DNA of 64,000 nt from Ruegeria haliotis (lineage in GTDB: Bacteria > Pseudomonadota > Alphaproteobacteria > Rhodobacterales > Rhodobacteraceae), in NCBI RefSeq assembly GCF_013377785.1, contig NZ_JABXWT010000002.1:62001-126000 (forward strand). Reading direction: 5' to 3'. A program made the position numbers and the translations under genes. Below the pieces are notes generated by a model. That model saw only the letters and a list, made by a program, of their open reading frames with translations, ran no database searches and was not told where the DNA came from. This document shows, piece after piece, positions 17,248 to 28,559 of this stretch. Within the stretch, counting starts at the first letter, position 1. Each line of letters opens with the position of its first letter.

Positions 17248-17780
17248 AACTTGAAACAATAATAAATCAGCCGGTCATCGAAACCGAGCGGTTCGATCTG
17301 CGCCCTCTGCGCCGGTCGGATATGGGCCTTATTGAGCATTATGCAGGTGATGAGCGAGTGGCACGCATGACGACCAGTATTGCGCACCCTTTGCCACCGG
17401 GTTCGGTCGAGGCCTTTGTGACACGTTCGATGTCGGATGAGCGGGACGAAGATGTCTGGGTCATGGATGCCACCAAAGATGGCGGCCCGGAACTCATCGG
17501 GGTGATCTCGCTGAAGCGATTGGACCGCAACCAGTCCGAGGTCGGCTACTGGGTCGCGCCGATTTATTGGAACACGGGCATCGCATCGATGGCGGTTGAG
17601 GTGTTGGTGATTGCCAATCCACTGGAGAATGCGAATATGTTCGCCAGTGTATTTCAGGACAATCCGGCCTCGGCCCGGGTGTTGACCCATTGCGGGTTCG
17701 AATACCTTGGCGATGCGGAAAGTTACTCGGTGGCGCGCGACGCAAATGTGCCCACCTGGACGTATAGCAAAAAACTCTGA
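17244..17780 (+). CDS. GNAT-family N-acetyltransferase (RimJ/RimL-like)
   Basis: The 178-residue protein starts MKLETIINQPVIETERFDLRPL, the typical opening of RimJ/RimL-type acetyltransferases (TERFDLRPLRRSD core). The middle has IGVISLKRLDRNQSEVGYWV and the CoA-binding region IYWNTGIASMAVEVL; the end has NPASARVLTHCGFEYLG, the acetyl-CoA-side motif. AGGAGGAAC precedes the ATG, which overlaps the LysE gene. The substrate is unknown; the coupling to an exporter hints at small-molecule acetylation. Confidence 0.85.
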   Translation: MKLETIINQPVIETERFDLRPLRRSDMGLIEHYAGDERVARMTTSIAHPLPPGSVEAFVTRSMSDERDEDVWVMDATKDGGPELIGVISLKRLDRNQSEVGYWVAPIYWNTGIASMAVEVLVIANPLENANMFASVFQDNPASARVLTHCGFEYLGDAESYSVARDANVPTWTYSKKL

Positions 17781-17808
17781 CTTGTGGCCGATGGGGCCTT
17801 TGCAGTAG

Positions 17809-19946
<2,138 letters not shown>

Positions 19947-19987
19947 TAACCCGCAAACAGACGACACCGACCTGAAAGGCATGTGAC

Positions 19988-21250
19988 ATGAAAGATTTCG
20001 ACAACATTCCCGCCTTGATGGCCGATCTTGGAAAACGCGCCAAAGAGAGTTCCCGCGCTTTGGCTTTTGCCAGTGCCGAACAGAAACACGCGGCCTTGAT
20101 TGCCGCATCCGAGTCTGCCTGGAACAATCGGGCTCAGATCATCGAGGCCAACCAAAAGGATCTGGAATTCGGTCGCAACAAGGGACTGAGCCCCGCCATG
20201 ATGGACCGGCTGATGCTGGATGAGGCGCGTATTCAGGGCATGGTCGACGGGTTGCGCACGGTGGCGGAACAGGCAGACCCGGTGGGTGAGGTTCTGACCG
20301 AATGGGATATGCCCTCGGGCCTGAACATCCAACGTGTGCGCACGCCTCTGGGTGTAATCGGCGTCATCTATGAAAGCCGCCCGAATGTCACTGCGGATGC
20401 TGGGGCGTTATGTCTGAAATCCGGTAATGCCGTCATCCTTCGTGGTGGGTCCGAAAGCTTTCACTCCTCTGCCGCGATTCATGCGTGTTTGGTTGAAGGT
20501 TTGAAAGCGGCGAACCTGCCTGAAGATGCGATCCAGCTGGTTCCGACCCGTGACCGGGCAGCGGTGCAGGAATTGCTGACGTTGACCGATTATGTCGACG
20601 TCATTGTTCCGCGCGGCGGCAAGGGATTGGTTGGTCTGGTGCAGCGCGAGGCGCGGGTCCCGGTCTTTGCCCATCTCGAGGGGATCGTACATATCTACAT
20701 CGACAAGGCGGCCAACCCGCAGAAAACGCTGGATGTTGTGTTGAACGCCAAGACACGCCGCACTGGAATCTGTGGCGCTGCCGAGTGCCTTCTGGTTCAT
20801 CAGGACGTAGCCGAAACCCTAGGGCGCGATGTAATCGAAGCCCTTGTCGCGGCTGGTGTCGAGATCCATGCAGAAGGTGCATTATCCGTAGACGGTACTA
20901 TCGCTGCCACGGGTGATGATTGGGGAAAAGAGTTTCTGGATAGCATTATCGCCGCAAAACCAATCGCCGACGTCGACGCGGCCATCGCACATATCCAGCA
21001 ATTTGGTTCGAACCATACAGATTGCATCATGACCGAAGACGCCTCGACCGCTACCCGCTTCTTTGAACGGCTAGACAGCGCCATTCTGATGCACAACGCG
21101 TCAACGCAATTCGCCGATGGCGGCGAGTTTGGCATGGGCGCCGAGATTGGGATCGCAACCGGCAAGATGCACGCGCGCGGGCCGGTTGGCGCCGCGCAAT
21201 TGACCAGTTTCAAATACCTGGTGCGTGGAAACGGAACGACTCGGGCTTAA
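19988..21250 (+). CDS. proA: Glutamate-5-semialdehyde dehydrogenase (gamma-glutamyl phosphate reductase)
   Basis: The 420-residue enzyme reduces gamma-glutamyl phosphate with NADPH in the second step of proline synthesis. It shows the aldehyde-dehydrogenase fold with the catalytic cysteine in [16 protein letters not shown] and the conserved [22 protein letters not shown] segment. It sits in the order obgE-proB-proA. Its stop codon overlaps the convergent chpT stop by four bases. Confidence 0.97.
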   Translation: MKDFDNIPALMADLGKRAKESSRALAFASAEQKHAALIAASESAWNNRAQIIEANQKDLEFGRNKGLSPAMMDRLMLDEARIQGMVDGLRTVAEQADPVGEVLTEWDMPSGLNIQRVRTPLGVIGVIYESRPNVTADAGALCLKSGNAVILRGGSESFHSSAAIHACLVEGLKAANLPEDAIQLVPTRDRAAVQELLTLTDYVDVIVPRGGKGLVGLVQREARVPVFAHLEGIVHIYIDKAANPQKTLDVVLNAKTRRTGICGAAECLLVHQDVAETLGRDVIEALVAAGVEIHAEGALSVDGTIAATGDDWGKEFLDSIIAAKPIADVDAAIAHIQQFGSNHTDCIMTEDASTATRFFERLDSAILMHNASTQFADGGEFGMGAEIGIATGKMHARGPVGAAQLTSFKYLVRGNGTTRA

Positions 21251-21843
21251 AACTGCAGGGCCACGCGGGTTGAAGTAGTCTCCACGGCAACCCGCCGCCC
21301 CATTGCGGTGGCGGTTTCAGGCAGCAAGGCAAACTGCACCTGCGCGGGCGTGATCTTGTTGGGAAAACGCCCGGTAGCCAAATGTTTCCAAAGATCCCCG
21401 TCGATATTTAATTTGTCGGCAGTCCCCGTCACCGACATTTTTTCACTTTGCGCGGTGATCTCGATCTCACCTCCCATCGGCATGGCGCTCTCGCAGCACA
21501 TCAGGGCCAGAAAGGCCAGTTTCACCTGATTGCGCGGAACCGCCTCGGTCAGGTTCCAATTGATCCGAACCCGGCCGGACCGTTCAAGGTCCTTCAATAG
21601 ATCTGTCACTTCAGTGCGCCCCAAAGGCCGATCGCTGGTCGAACCAAACGCCACGCGGAAAAAGCGTATCCTAGCCCCGGCGCTGCCGACACTGCCCGAG
21701 ATCAATTCCATCTCGGGGCCCTGAACGGCACCAACCATATCCAAAAGTTCCAACCCGTTGGTAATCGCCCCGATCGGGCTTATCAGATCGTGACAGATCC
21801 GAGAGCCGATCAACTCAGCCAGGTTGACGTTGGTGTCGCTCAT
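21247..21843 (-). CDS. chpT: ChpT histidine phosphotransferase
   Basis: The 198-residue protein has the ChpT dimerisation helix [20 protein letters not shown] with phospho-accepting H18, followed by a degenerate ATPase-like domain that lacks the nucleotide-binding boxes. In alphaproteobacteria ChpT passes phosphate from the hybrid kinase CckA to CtrA and CpdR, controlling cell cycle, motility or gene-transfer-agent functions; in roseobacters the pathway mainly affects motility and gene transfer. It diverges from the DUF3553 gene with 42 bases between starts. Confidence 0.9.
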   Translation of the reverse strand: MSDTNVNLAELIGSRICHDLISPIGAITNGLELLDMVGAVQGPEMELISGSVGSAGARIRFFRVAFGSTSDRPLGRTEVTDLLKDLERSGRVRINWNLTEAVPRNQVKLAFLALMCCESAMPMGGEIEITAQSEKMSVTGTADKLNIDGDLWKHLATGRFPNKITPAQVQFALLPETATAMGRRVAVETTSTRVALQF

Positions 21844-21885
21844 GCGTACCTCCTGCTATATCTGACGCCGGACCGGAGTCCCCGC

Positions 21886-22068
21886 ATGACAGATTTGAAT
21901 GCCATTTTTGCACCGGGCATGTATGTCCGTCACCCGGATTTCCCCGATTGGGGTGTTGGACAGGTTCAGTCCAACATCGCAGGCAAGATCACCGTGAACT
22001 TTCGCGAGCAGGGGAAAGTGGTAATCGACGGAACACGCATCGCCCTGATGCCAGTCTTTGATCCGTGA
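21886..22068 (+). CDS. DUF3553 small protein
   Basis: The 60-residue product (MTDLNAIFAPGMYVRHPDFP onward, with DWGVGQVQSNIAGKITVNF) matches the DUF3553 pattern: a small all-beta domain resembling CarD/Tudor-like folds, with WGxGxV at its centre. The frame is open upstream to 21790, inside chpT on the other strand, so the ATG at 21886 is preferred. Function is unknown. Confidence 0.75.
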   Translation: MTDLNAIFAPGMYVRHPDFPDWGVGQVQSNIAGKITVNFREQGKVVIDGTRIALMPVFDP

Positions 22069-22074
22069 AACTGG

Positions 22075-22089
22075 TTTAGGAAAGGTTAA
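22075..22089. promoter_or_regulatory. Near-match CtrA site (TTTA-N7-TTAA)
   Basis: TTTA at 22075-22078 and TTAA at 22086-22089 are seven bases apart, one base off the TTAA-N7-TTAA CtrA consensus, 88 bases before olsB. A single near-match is weak evidence. Confidence 0.25.
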
Positions 22090-22177
22090 CGGAGATGACC
22101 AGAGGGCGTCATGTTGCCTTTGCCTGAAAAACTGCGGTATCTGCCCACTATAAGAACAATGGATTGATTTTCCTGAC

Positions 22178-22933
22178 ATGCCGGACGCTGGCCCTTCGTT
22201 TACCATCCGACTTGCCGAAACACCCGACGAACTGCGCGCCGCGCAACGGCTGCGCTATGAGGTGTTCGTACGCGAATTGGGCGGGGGTGGTGAGATGGTT
22301 GACCACGATGCAGAGCTCGAGCAGGATCAGTTCGATCCCGTTTTTGATCACATGCTGGCCTATGATGATGCGACGGGCCAAGTTGTCGGCGTTTACAGGT
22401 TGTTACCAGGCGAACGCGCTGCAGAAATCGGGCAATTCTATTCTGAAGATGAGTACGATCTGACCGTTCTCAAACAAAGCGGGCGTAAGTTGCTTGAACT
22501 TGGGCGGTCCTGCCTGCATCCCGACTATCGCGGTGGCACTGCGATGTATCACCTGTGGAACGGGCTGGCCGCCTATGTAAACGAGCGTGAGATCGAGGTT
22601 TTGTTCGGCGTTGCCAGCTTTCACGGCACAGATGTGCGTGACCTTGGTCAGCCCCTGTCGATGTTGCATCACAACCACCTTGCGCCGCCAGACCTGAGGG
22701 TCAGGGCACAACCGGGTGTGTTTCAATCCATGGACCTCGTGGCGACCGAAGAGTTGGACCGCCGTGCAGCAATGGTGCGGGTGCCTGCGTTGATCAAAGC
22801 TTATCTGCGGCTGGGCGGCTTCGTGGGCGAGGGGGCCTTTGTCGACCACGCCTTCAACACCACCGATGTCTGTCTGATCCTTGATACAGCCCGCATGAAC
22901 GAACGGCAAAAACGCATCTATGGTGGGGTCTGA
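22178..22933 (+). CDS. olsB: L-ornithine N-alpha-acyltransferase (ornithine lipid synthesis)
   Basis: The 251-residue protein is a GNAT-fold N-acyltransferase of the OlsB/hemolysin-like type: LRAAQRLRYEVFVRELG near residue 17, LELGRSCLHPDYRGG near 107 and FGVASFHGTD near 145. OlsB joins a 3-hydroxyacyl chain from ACP to ornithine, giving lyso-ornithine lipid. The downstream gene encodes the matching O-acyltransferase and overlaps by 14 bases, as known for olsBA pairs in Rhodobacter. Confidence 0.9.
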   Translation: MPDAGPSFTIRLAETPDELRAAQRLRYEVFVRELGGGGEMVDHDAELEQDQFDPVFDHMLAYDDATGQVVGVYRLLPGERAAEIGQFYSEDEYDLTVLKQSGRKLLELGRSCLHPDYRGGTAMYHLWNGLAAYVNEREIEVLFGVASFHGTDVRDLGQPLSMLHHNHLAPPDLRVRAQPGVFQSMDLVATEELDRRAAMVRVPALIKAYLRLGGFVGEGAFVDHAFNTTDVCLILDTARMNERQKRIYGGV

Positions 22934-23774
22934 TCAGGTGGACGACCCGCTTTGGAACAGCGCGGACGCGCCTGACCCGATTCACCTTGGTCTTCTGGGT
23001 TGGGTTTTGGTGATCTTGCGCGGAATTCCTTTGGCCATTCTGGTATTTGGCGGGTTGCTCATCCTGTTGATCATTCGCCTGATCGAGCTGCCTCTGTTTG
23101 GGATTCGCCGCCCGGTCACTCCATTCATATCTCAATTCGTTTGCCGCAATGCCTTCCGAGTTCTCGGGATGGGATTTTGCACATCAGGAGAACTGATGCG
23201 CGAACGTGGGGCCGTGGTCGCAAACCACACATCGTGGTTGGATATCTTTGCGCTCAATGCGCGCAAGCGGATCTACTTCGTGTCCAAGGCCGAAGTTGCG
23301 AAGTGGCCCGGGATCGGTTGGTTGGCACGTGCGACCGGAACCGTGTTCATTGAACGCGACCGAAAAAAGGCGCGGGAGCAGACCAGGGTTTTCGAAACTC
23401 GCTTGAAGGCGGGTCATAAGTTGTTGTTTTTCCCGGAAGGAACCTCAACGGATGGTTTGCGAGTTTTACCTTTTAAAACGACGCTCTTTGCCGCATTCTT
23501 CGCAGATGAATTGCGTGAATTCATGTATGTGCAACCGGTTTCGGTCATCTTTCATGCGCCGATTGGCCAGCCTGACCGTTTTTACGGCTGGTGGGGAGAT
23601 ATGGATTTTGCGCCGCATCTGCTTAAGACGATGGGTGCAGGCCGGCAGGGAACGGTTGAACTGATCTACCACGCTCCGGCCAAGGTCAGCGATTTCGCGA
23701 ACCGCAAGGCGCTGGCCGCACATTGCGAAGAAGCTGTGCGCCATGCCCATGCGTTGGCGCGGCTTGAAAAATAG
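22920..23774 (+). CDS. olsA: Lyso-ornithine lipid O-acyltransferase (PlsC family)
   Basis: The 284-residue protein has an N-terminal membrane helix (about 22-50) and the acyltransferase motifs NHTSWLD (HX4D, near 101), FIERDRKKA, and FPEGTSTDG (near 164). OlsA adds the second acyl chain to the product of OlsB, finishing the phosphorus-free membrane lipid; the Rhodobacter enzyme can also make phosphatidic acid. The ATG lies inside olsB, so translation is coupled. Confidence 0.9.
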   Translation: MVGSDQVDDPLWNSADAPDPIHLGLLGWVLVILRGIPLAILVFGGLLILLIIRLIELPLFGIRRPVTPFISQFVCRNAFRVLGMGFCTSGELMRERGAVVANHTSWLDIFALNARKRIYFVSKAEVAKWPGIGWLARATGTVFIERDRKKAREQTRVFETRLKAGHKLLFFPEGTSTDGLRVLPFKTTLFAAFFADELREFMYVQPVSVIFHAPIGQPDRFYGWWGDMDFAPHLLKTMGAGRQGTVELIYHAPAKVSDFANRKALAAHCEEAVRHAHALARLEK

Positions 23775-23786
23775 GGCAATTCGCCC

Positions 23787-23815
23787 TTGCACTGCATGAA
23801 AACCTGCCGTATACG
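23787..23815 (+). promoter_or_regulatory. Probable rpsB-tsf promoter
   Basis: CTTGCAC gives a -35 of TTGCAC (23787-23792) and TATACG (23810-23815) is a -10 after 17 bases. A small AGGGC/GCCCT hairpin (23773-23787) after olsA abuts the -35. Confidence 0.6.
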
Positions 23816-23941
23816 CGCGCCATTCAAACCCGCAGGCGAGGTTTGGCCTTTTTGAGGGAGACATCCTCATCAAGACCGCCGGTTGGAGCATCCGCTTCTT
23901 TCACCCCCGCCGAGGCGTAAACCGGAAAAAGGAATACAAGC

Positions 23942-24751
23942 ATGGCTCTTCCCGAGTTCACCATGCGTCAGCTGCTGGAAGCTGGCGTTCACTTTGGTCA
24001 CCAGACACAGCGTTGGAATCCCCGCATGGGCCCGTTCATCTACGGCTCGCGCAATGGCATCCACATCATGGACCTGACCCAGACCGTTCCGATGTTGGAT
24101 CAGGCTCTGCAGGCTGTCCGTGACACTGTCGCCAAAGGCGGCCGCGTTCTTTTCGTTGGTACCAAGCGTCAGGCAGCTCAGCCGATCGCCGATGCCGCTG
24201 AAAAGTCGGCTCAATACTACATGAACCACCGCTGGCTGGGTGGCACGCTGACCAACTGGAAAACCGTTTCCCAGTCGATCAACCGTCTGAACCAGATCGA
24301 CGAAGCGATGGAAACCGGCGCCGAAGGCCTGACCAAGAAAGAGCGTCTGGGCATGGAACGTGACCAGGGCAAACTGCAGGCGTCGCTGGGCGGTATCCGC
24401 GAAATGGGCGGCGTTCCTGATCTGCTGTTCGTCATCGACGTCAAAAAAGAAGCACTGGCCATCGCCGAAGCCAACAAGCTGGGTATCCCGGTTGTAGCTA
24501 TCGTCGACACCAACTGCTCGCCCGATGGTGTGGACTACATCATCCCCGGCAACGACGACGCAGCCCGTGCAATCTCGCTGTACTGCGATCTGGCCGCACG
24601 TGCCGCTCTGGACGGTATGACCGCTCAGATGGGTGCTGCAGGCGTTGACCTGGGTGCTTTCGAAGAAGCACCGGTTGAAGAAGTCGTTGCGGAAGAGCCT
24701 GTTGCAGAAAAAGCCGCAGAAGCCGCGCCGGAAGCCAAAGCCGAAGCGTAA
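23942..24751 (+). CDS. rpsB: 30S ribosomal protein S2
   Basis: The 269-residue product has the S2 pattern: [20 protein letters not shown] near residue 8, [10 protein letters not shown] near 69, and the [14 protein letters not shown] segment near 97. S2 binds late to the small subunit, next to S1. Residues from about 235 form an acidic Ala/Glu-rich tail, common in this family. AAAAAGGAAT precedes the start. The leader of about 125 bases could host S2 autoregulation. Confidence 0.98.
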   Translation: MALPEFTMRQLLEAGVHFGHQTQRWNPRMGPFIYGSRNGIHIMDLTQTVPMLDQALQAVRDTVAKGGRVLFVGTKRQAAQPIADAAEKSAQYYMNHRWLGGTLTNWKTVSQSINRLNQIDEAMETGAEGLTKKERLGMERDQGKLQASLGGIREMGGVPDLLFVIDVKKEALAIAEANKLGIPVVAIVDTNCSPDGVDYIIPGNDDAARAISLYCDLAARAALDGMTAQMGAAGVDLGAFEEAPVEEVVAEEPVAEKAAEAAPEAKAEA

Positions 24752-24775
24752 GCTGCCCGTCACGTAAATGACATA

Positions 24776-24799
24776 TGGGGCAGGGTATGACCTGCCCCA
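24776..24799 (+). repeat. rpsB-tsf intercistronic hairpin without T run
   Basis: TGGGGCAGG (24776-24784) pairs perfectly with CCTGCCCCA (24791-24799) around GTATGA. There is no T tract and tsf follows after 29 bases. It probably acts as an attenuator or RNA-processing site that sets the S2 to EF-Ts ratio. Confidence 0.6.
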
Positions 24800-24828
24800 A
24801 ATCCGTTTGAATTGAGGAGAGCCAAAAG

Positions 24829-25704
24829 ATGGCAATCACAGCAGCAATGGTTAAAGAACTGCGCGACACAACCGGCGCAGGCATGATGGACGCGAAAAAA
24901 GCGCTGACCGAAACCGGCGGCAACATGGACGAGGCCGTTGACTGGTTGCGTACCAAAGGTCTGGCAAAGGCGGCCAAGAAATCCGGTCGTACCGCTGCCG
25001 AAGGTTTGGTTGCCGTGCATGTCGAAGGCAACAGTGGCGTTGCTGTCGAAGTGAACTCGGAAACCGACTTTGTTGGTAAAAACGCTGAATTCCAGGAAAT
25101 GGTCGGTAAGATCGCTTATGCCGCAGAAGGCGTCGACAACCTCGAAGCGCTGCTGGCTGCTGATCTGGGCGGCAAATCGGTTGCGGACACGCTGACCGAC
25201 AAGATCGCGACCATTGGCGAAAACATGTCTGTGCGCCGCATGGCGAAGCTGTCGGGCGACACTGTTGTTTCGTATGTTCACAACGCGGCCACAAACGGCA
25301 TGGGCAAGATCGGCGTTCTGGTGGCTTTGTCGGGTGGTGACGAAGCAATCGGCAAGCAGATCGCGATGCACATCGCGGCTGTGAACCCGGCAGCCCTCTC
25401 TGAGGCGGACATGGATCCGGCCGTTGTCGAGAAAGAAAAGCAGGTTCAGATGGACATCGCCCGCGAATCCGGCAAGCCGGAGCAGGTGATCGAAAAAATG
25501 ATTGTTGGCCGTATGAAGAAATTTGTTGCGGAATCGACCCTGATGAATCAGGCGTTCGTCGTGAACCCTGACCTGACTGTAGAAGCTGCTGCAAAAGAAG
25601 CCGGCGCAACCATCACCGGTTTCGTTCGTCTGGAAGTTGGCGAAGGTATCGTTGTCGAAAAAGAAGACTTCGCAGCCGAAGTTGCCAAGGCCGCTCAGGG
25701 CTAA
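24829..25704 (+). CDS. tsf: Elongation factor Ts
   Basis: The 291-residue protein shows the EF-Ts N-terminus ([21 protein letters not shown]) and the TDFVGKN region that contacts EF-Tu. It is the nucleotide exchange factor for EF-Tu. GAGGAGAG precedes the start. It is the last gene before a strong terminator. Confidence 0.98.
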   Translation: MAITAAMVKELRDTTGAGMMDAKKALTETGGNMDEAVDWLRTKGLAKAAKKSGRTAAEGLVAVHVEGNSGVAVEVNSETDFVGKNAEFQEMVGKIAYAAEGVDNLEALLAADLGGKSVADTLTDKIATIGENMSVRRMAKLSGDTVVSYVHNAATNGMGKIGVLVALSGGDEAIGKQIAMHIAAVNPAALSEADMDPAVVEKEKQVQMDIARESGKPEQVIEKMIVGRMKKFVAESTLMNQAFVVNPDLTVEAAAKEAGATITGFVRLEVGEGIVVEKEDFAAEVAKAAQG

Positions 25705-25746
25705 GTCACAATGTACGGTCTCGAAAGAGACCTTGCCCACAATAAA

Positions 25747-25779
25747 AACCGGTTACGCATCGCGTAATCGGTTTTTTTT
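25747..25779 (+). terminator. Rho-independent terminator after tsf
   Basis: AACCGGTTACGC (25747-25758) pairs with GCGTAATCGGTT (25762-25773) with one G-U pair around an ATC loop, followed by a run of eight T. Confidence 0.92.
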
Positions 25780-26072
25780 GTATCCAGGCATTTGGGCAGT
25801 CTGGCACACAGTCAGAAAGAGAGTATGGAGGGCCCCGCATGATGGGGATGGTCGAGGCCCCCCAAAATTCCGACCTAGGTACGCGGACAAATAGGCGCCC
25901 CTGTGTCAGAGTGATTGGAGAGCCCTGATATTACAAAGATCCAATCTAATGTTCCCAGGCTAAAGCCACCACTCACGGAACCATCTTAGTTTGCAACTTT
26001 CGGCTCAGATCGGAAAGTCATGTTTTCCTTACCCTAGGTAAAGTGACGCAATTTGGCGTCAAATCGAATGGG
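25780..26072. other. Non-coding stretch between tsf terminator and luxR 3' end
   Basis: I see no gene here. It contains GC-rich inverted segments around 25834-25866 (GGGCC ... GGCCC), a TTACC-N3-GGTAA inverted repeat at 26029-26041, and a TGACGC/GCGTCA hairpin at 26044-26061 which lies 11 bases past the luxR stop and might end that transcript. Confidence 0.4.
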
Positions 26073-26828
26073 TTAAGCTTCCACAACAAACATCTGATTG
26101 TGCAATGACGCCTTAAGGACAGCTTGCGCTGTTGTCTCGACAGACAAAGCTTCGCGCGCAAGCCGTAGGTGCTTTTCGACTGTTGCTGACGTCAGCCCCA
26201 TCAACAGTGCGATGTCCTGTGTCGTCTTGCCATCACCGACCCATTCCAAAGCCTCTCGCTGGCGTTTGGTCAGGGCGCGATTAGGTGGACTGTGGGGCAG
26301 GGTCAAAATCTTCAAATGCGCGACATTGTTCATCAGAAGAATGTCGTCTCCGTGTTCCTGCCAGACAGCATCAACGTCTTCCTGGCTCAGATCATCTCCT
26401 GCTGAGAGCGAGATCGCCCCTTTCGAACGCATGGAGACCGAGTTGAAGCTGACCGTGTAGCCGGCGACGACGCCCTTGGACTTGTTGAAATCAATGACCC
26501 TTTGTTCCTGCGGTGTCAGCGTCCTGCTCGACACCATATCCTGGATCATGCTCCAGCTTGCGGCGCCTTCATGGTCTAGGGCCCATTTCAGCATTGGTGC
26601 GTGGAAATACAGGCCGTCCCCAAGGAATCCATCGACATAAGCGCGATTATGATTGGTCAGGATTATAAAATCTTCGGGATCCCCCAGTGAGGTCGCAGTT
26701 CGAAACTGAGTGTACCCATAGATCAGGCGGTCGAAGCCATATTCTGCCATTTGCCGGCAATGCGCATCCCAAAGCTCTTCCAGCGTTTTTGTGTAGCTCA
26801 CAAAGTGCAGATACTCTTTCAGTTTCAT
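26073..26828 (-). CDS. LuxR-family regulator with autoinducer-binding-type domain (no luxI nearby)
   Basis: The 251-residue protein has an N-terminal autoinducer-binding-like domain (about 15-165) and a C-terminal LuxR helix-turn-helix (186-240: LTKRQREALEWVGDGKTTQDIA, with LTxREREVL-type core). Using TraR numbering, the tryptophan at 92 and glycine at 119 are kept, but the Asp that binds the AHL amide is replaced (HAP at 76-78 instead of xDP), so the ligand may not be a standard acyl-homoserine lactone. The start overlaps the aroQ stop by ATGA and follows AGGGGG. No synthase gene is present in the window. Confidence 0.85.
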   Translation of the reverse strand: MKLKEYLHFVSYTKTLEELWDAHCRQMAEYGFDRLIYGYTQFRTATSLGDPEDFIILTNHNRAYVDGFLGDGLYFHAPMLKWALDHEGAASWSMIQDMVSSRTLTPQEQRVIDFNKSKGVVAGYTVSFNSVSMRSKGAISLSAGDDLSQEDVDAVWQEHGDDILLMNNVAHLKILTLPHSPPNRALTKRQREALEWVGDGKTTQDIALLMGLTSATVEKHLRLAREALSVETTAQAVLKASLHNQMFVVEA

Positions 26829-27274
26829 GCCGCGCCCCCTGCTGTCAGATGTGCCGCAAGCGCATCAAGCGCCAGAACATAGCTTTGGGCGCCAAATCCA
26901 CAAATCTGCCCCAACGCCACCGGGGCAATGAAGGATTTGTGACGAAATGCTTCGCGCGCATGAATGTTGGACAGGTGAACTTCGACAACCGGCAATTCAA
27001 CGGATGCGATCGCATCCATCAGCGCCACAGAGGTGTGGGTGAAGGCCCCGGCGTTCAGAACAAGCCCGTCCTGGACCCCGCGTGCGGCATGGATCGCGTC
27101 GATCAGCGCGCCTTCATGGTTGGATTGAAGATGTGACACCTGCAGCCCTACGGACACCCCGTGTTGGACGCACAAATCCTCGACCATCTGCAACGTGGTA
27201 CTGCCGTAGACTTCAGGCTGTCGCGTACCAAGCAGATTCAGATTCGGTCCATTCAATACCAGAACGTTGCGCAT
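26825..27274 (-). CDS. aroQ: Type II 3-dehydroquinate dehydratase
   Basis: The 149-residue enzyme has all type II marks: GPNLNLLG at 9-16, the catalytic tyrosine Y23 in PEVYG, SNHEG at 51-55, NAGAFTH near 74-80 and the catalytic histidine H100 in VEVHLSNIHAR. It dehydrates 3-dehydroquinate to 3-dehydroshikimate in aromatic amino acid synthesis. It is the upstream gene of a coupled pair with luxR. No other shikimate gene is adjacent; the DAHP synthase lies 30 kb away. Confidence 0.96.
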   Translation of the reverse strand: MRNVLVLNGPNLNLLGTRQPEVYGSTTLQMVEDLCVQHGVSVGLQVSHLQSNHEGALIDAIHAARGVQDGLVLNAGAFTHTSVALMDAIASVELPVVEVHLSNIHAREAFRHKSFIAPVALGQICGFGAQSYVLALDALAAHLTAGGAA

Positions 27275-27367
27275 ATCTTCACAATCCCCATTACAGGTTC
27301 ATAGACGTGAATTGGCAGGGATGTCCACTGGACTTTGCCCTCATGGGTTGAGAGCGGGAATTAGTGT

Positions 27368-27403
27368 GACCGGACCAACATGTCTCCTGCAGCTGATCCG
27401 GTC
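27368..27403 (-). terminator. Hairpin at the 3' end of the MDR gene
   Basis: TGATCCGGTC (27394-27403) pairs with GACCGGACCA (27368-27377) with one mismatch; it begins at the stop codon of the MDR gene on the minus strand. The following sequence has no T run, so termination is uncertain. Confidence 0.4.
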
Positions 27404-28403
27404 ATTCCTTGGTCATTGTGACTACAAGTTTCCCGAGAACTGAACGCTGCGCCAAGAGTTCAAGCGCTTCGGGCGCGCGCCGCAACGGATACTGCGCCGT
27501 GATACGCGGTTTGATGCGGGCAGAGTTATAAAGTTTGAAGAGCTCTTGAACATTTCCAGCATGGGTCTGGGGTTCGCGAAACACCGAAGCGCCCCAAAAG
27601 ACACCAACAATCTGACAGCCCTTCAACAGCGCAAGATTGAGTGGGATATTCGGAATGCCAGCCGGGAAACCGACGACAAGGTATCGCCCTTTCCACGCCA
27701 TGCTGCGTAGTGCGGGTTCCGCGCACGCGCCGCCGACCGCATCATAAACCACGTCCACACCGCCCGGACCGACCAGGGCCTTGATTTCACCGGCAAAGAA
27801 CTTTTGCGCGGTTTTGTCCATATCCCTAGGGTACACGATGGTTTCGTCGGCACCGATCTGACGGCAAAAATCTGCCTTCTCGGGCGAAGATACCCCGGCA
27901 ATCACCTGGGCGCCCATGGCTTTGCCCAACTCAATTGCGGCCGAGCCGACGCCACCAGCGGCACCCAAGACCAACAACGTCTCGCCGGGCTGAATAGCGG
28001 CACGATCCTTCAGTGCGTGATAGGACGTTCCGTAGGTGAATATGAAACAGGCGGCGTCCTCATATGACATCGTATCGGGGAGTTTGATCGCCGTCGCAGC
28101 CTTGATGGTCAGATGCGTTGAAAACCCGCCAGACCCGGTCAACGCAAGGACACGGTCGCCAACCTTGAAACCGGTTACACCTTCACCGATTGCAAGCACC
28201 TCGCCGGCGATTTCCCCGCCCGGAGCAAACGGCCTGGGCGGTTTCATCTGGTAGAGATCCCGGATGATCAGAGTATCAGGAAAATTCACACCGGCCGCCT
28301 TTACGCCGATCAGCAAATCGCCCTTTCCCGGTTCGGGGTCGGGCAGGGTGGTCAGTTCCAGTGTTTCCGGCCCTCCGGGGGCGACGCTGAGTAACGCTTG
28401 CAT
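27402..28403 (-). CDS. NADPH:quinone oxidoreductase-type MDR protein
   Basis: The 333-residue protein has the zinc-free quinone oxidoreductase layout: AAGVNFPDTLIIRDLYQMKP near residue 37, PGGEIAGEVLAIGEGV near 61, and the Rossmann motif LGAAGGVGSAAIELG near 145. Members reduce quinones or enoyl-CoA/acryloyl-CoA with NADPH. It diverges from the SDR gene at 28560 across a 156-base region and belongs to an acyl-metabolism neighbourhood. Confidence 0.85.
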   Translation of the reverse strand: MQALLSVAPGGPETLELTTLPDPEPGKGDLLIGVKAAGVNFPDTLIIRDLYQMKPPRPFAPGGEIAGEVLAIGEGVTGFKVGDRVLALTGSGGFSTHLTIKAATAIKLPDTMSYEDAACFIFTYGTSYHALKDRAAIQPGETLLVLGAAGGVGSAAIELGKAMGAQVIAGVSSPEKADFCRQIGADETIVYPRDMDKTAQKFFAGEIKALVGPGGVDVVYDAVGGACAEPALRSMAWKGRYLVVGFPAGIPNIPLNLALLKGCQIVGVFWGASVFREPQTHAGNVQELFKLYNSARIKPRITAQYPLRRAPEALELLAQRSVLGKLVVTMTKE

Positions 28404-28453
28404 GTTGACCCTGTTATCCCTGTTATTTTGTAAAGAGGAACTTTTGGTGCAGG

Positions 28454-28463
28454 ATCACGTGAT
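28454..28463. promoter_or_regulatory. Palindrome ATCACGTGAT in divergent promoter region
   Basis: A perfect 10-base palindrome lies midway between the MDR gene (minus) and the SDR gene (plus). A CCTGTTAT direct repeat occurs at about 28408-28426 beside the MDR start. Either could be an operator for shared control. Confidence 0.3.
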
Positions 28464-28559
28464 GTCAACGGCGCTGGCGTGCAGTTCCCGTAACGGCATG
28501 ACAGGGTTTTGTTGTTCAGCGGGCATCGCCACACACCGGAACCAACTGAGGAGCAGACC

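Noticed and set aside
26029..26041. TTACC-N3-GGTAA repeat as a lux box
   Set aside because: It lies downstream of luxR, not near a start codon, and is shorter and different from known lux boxes.
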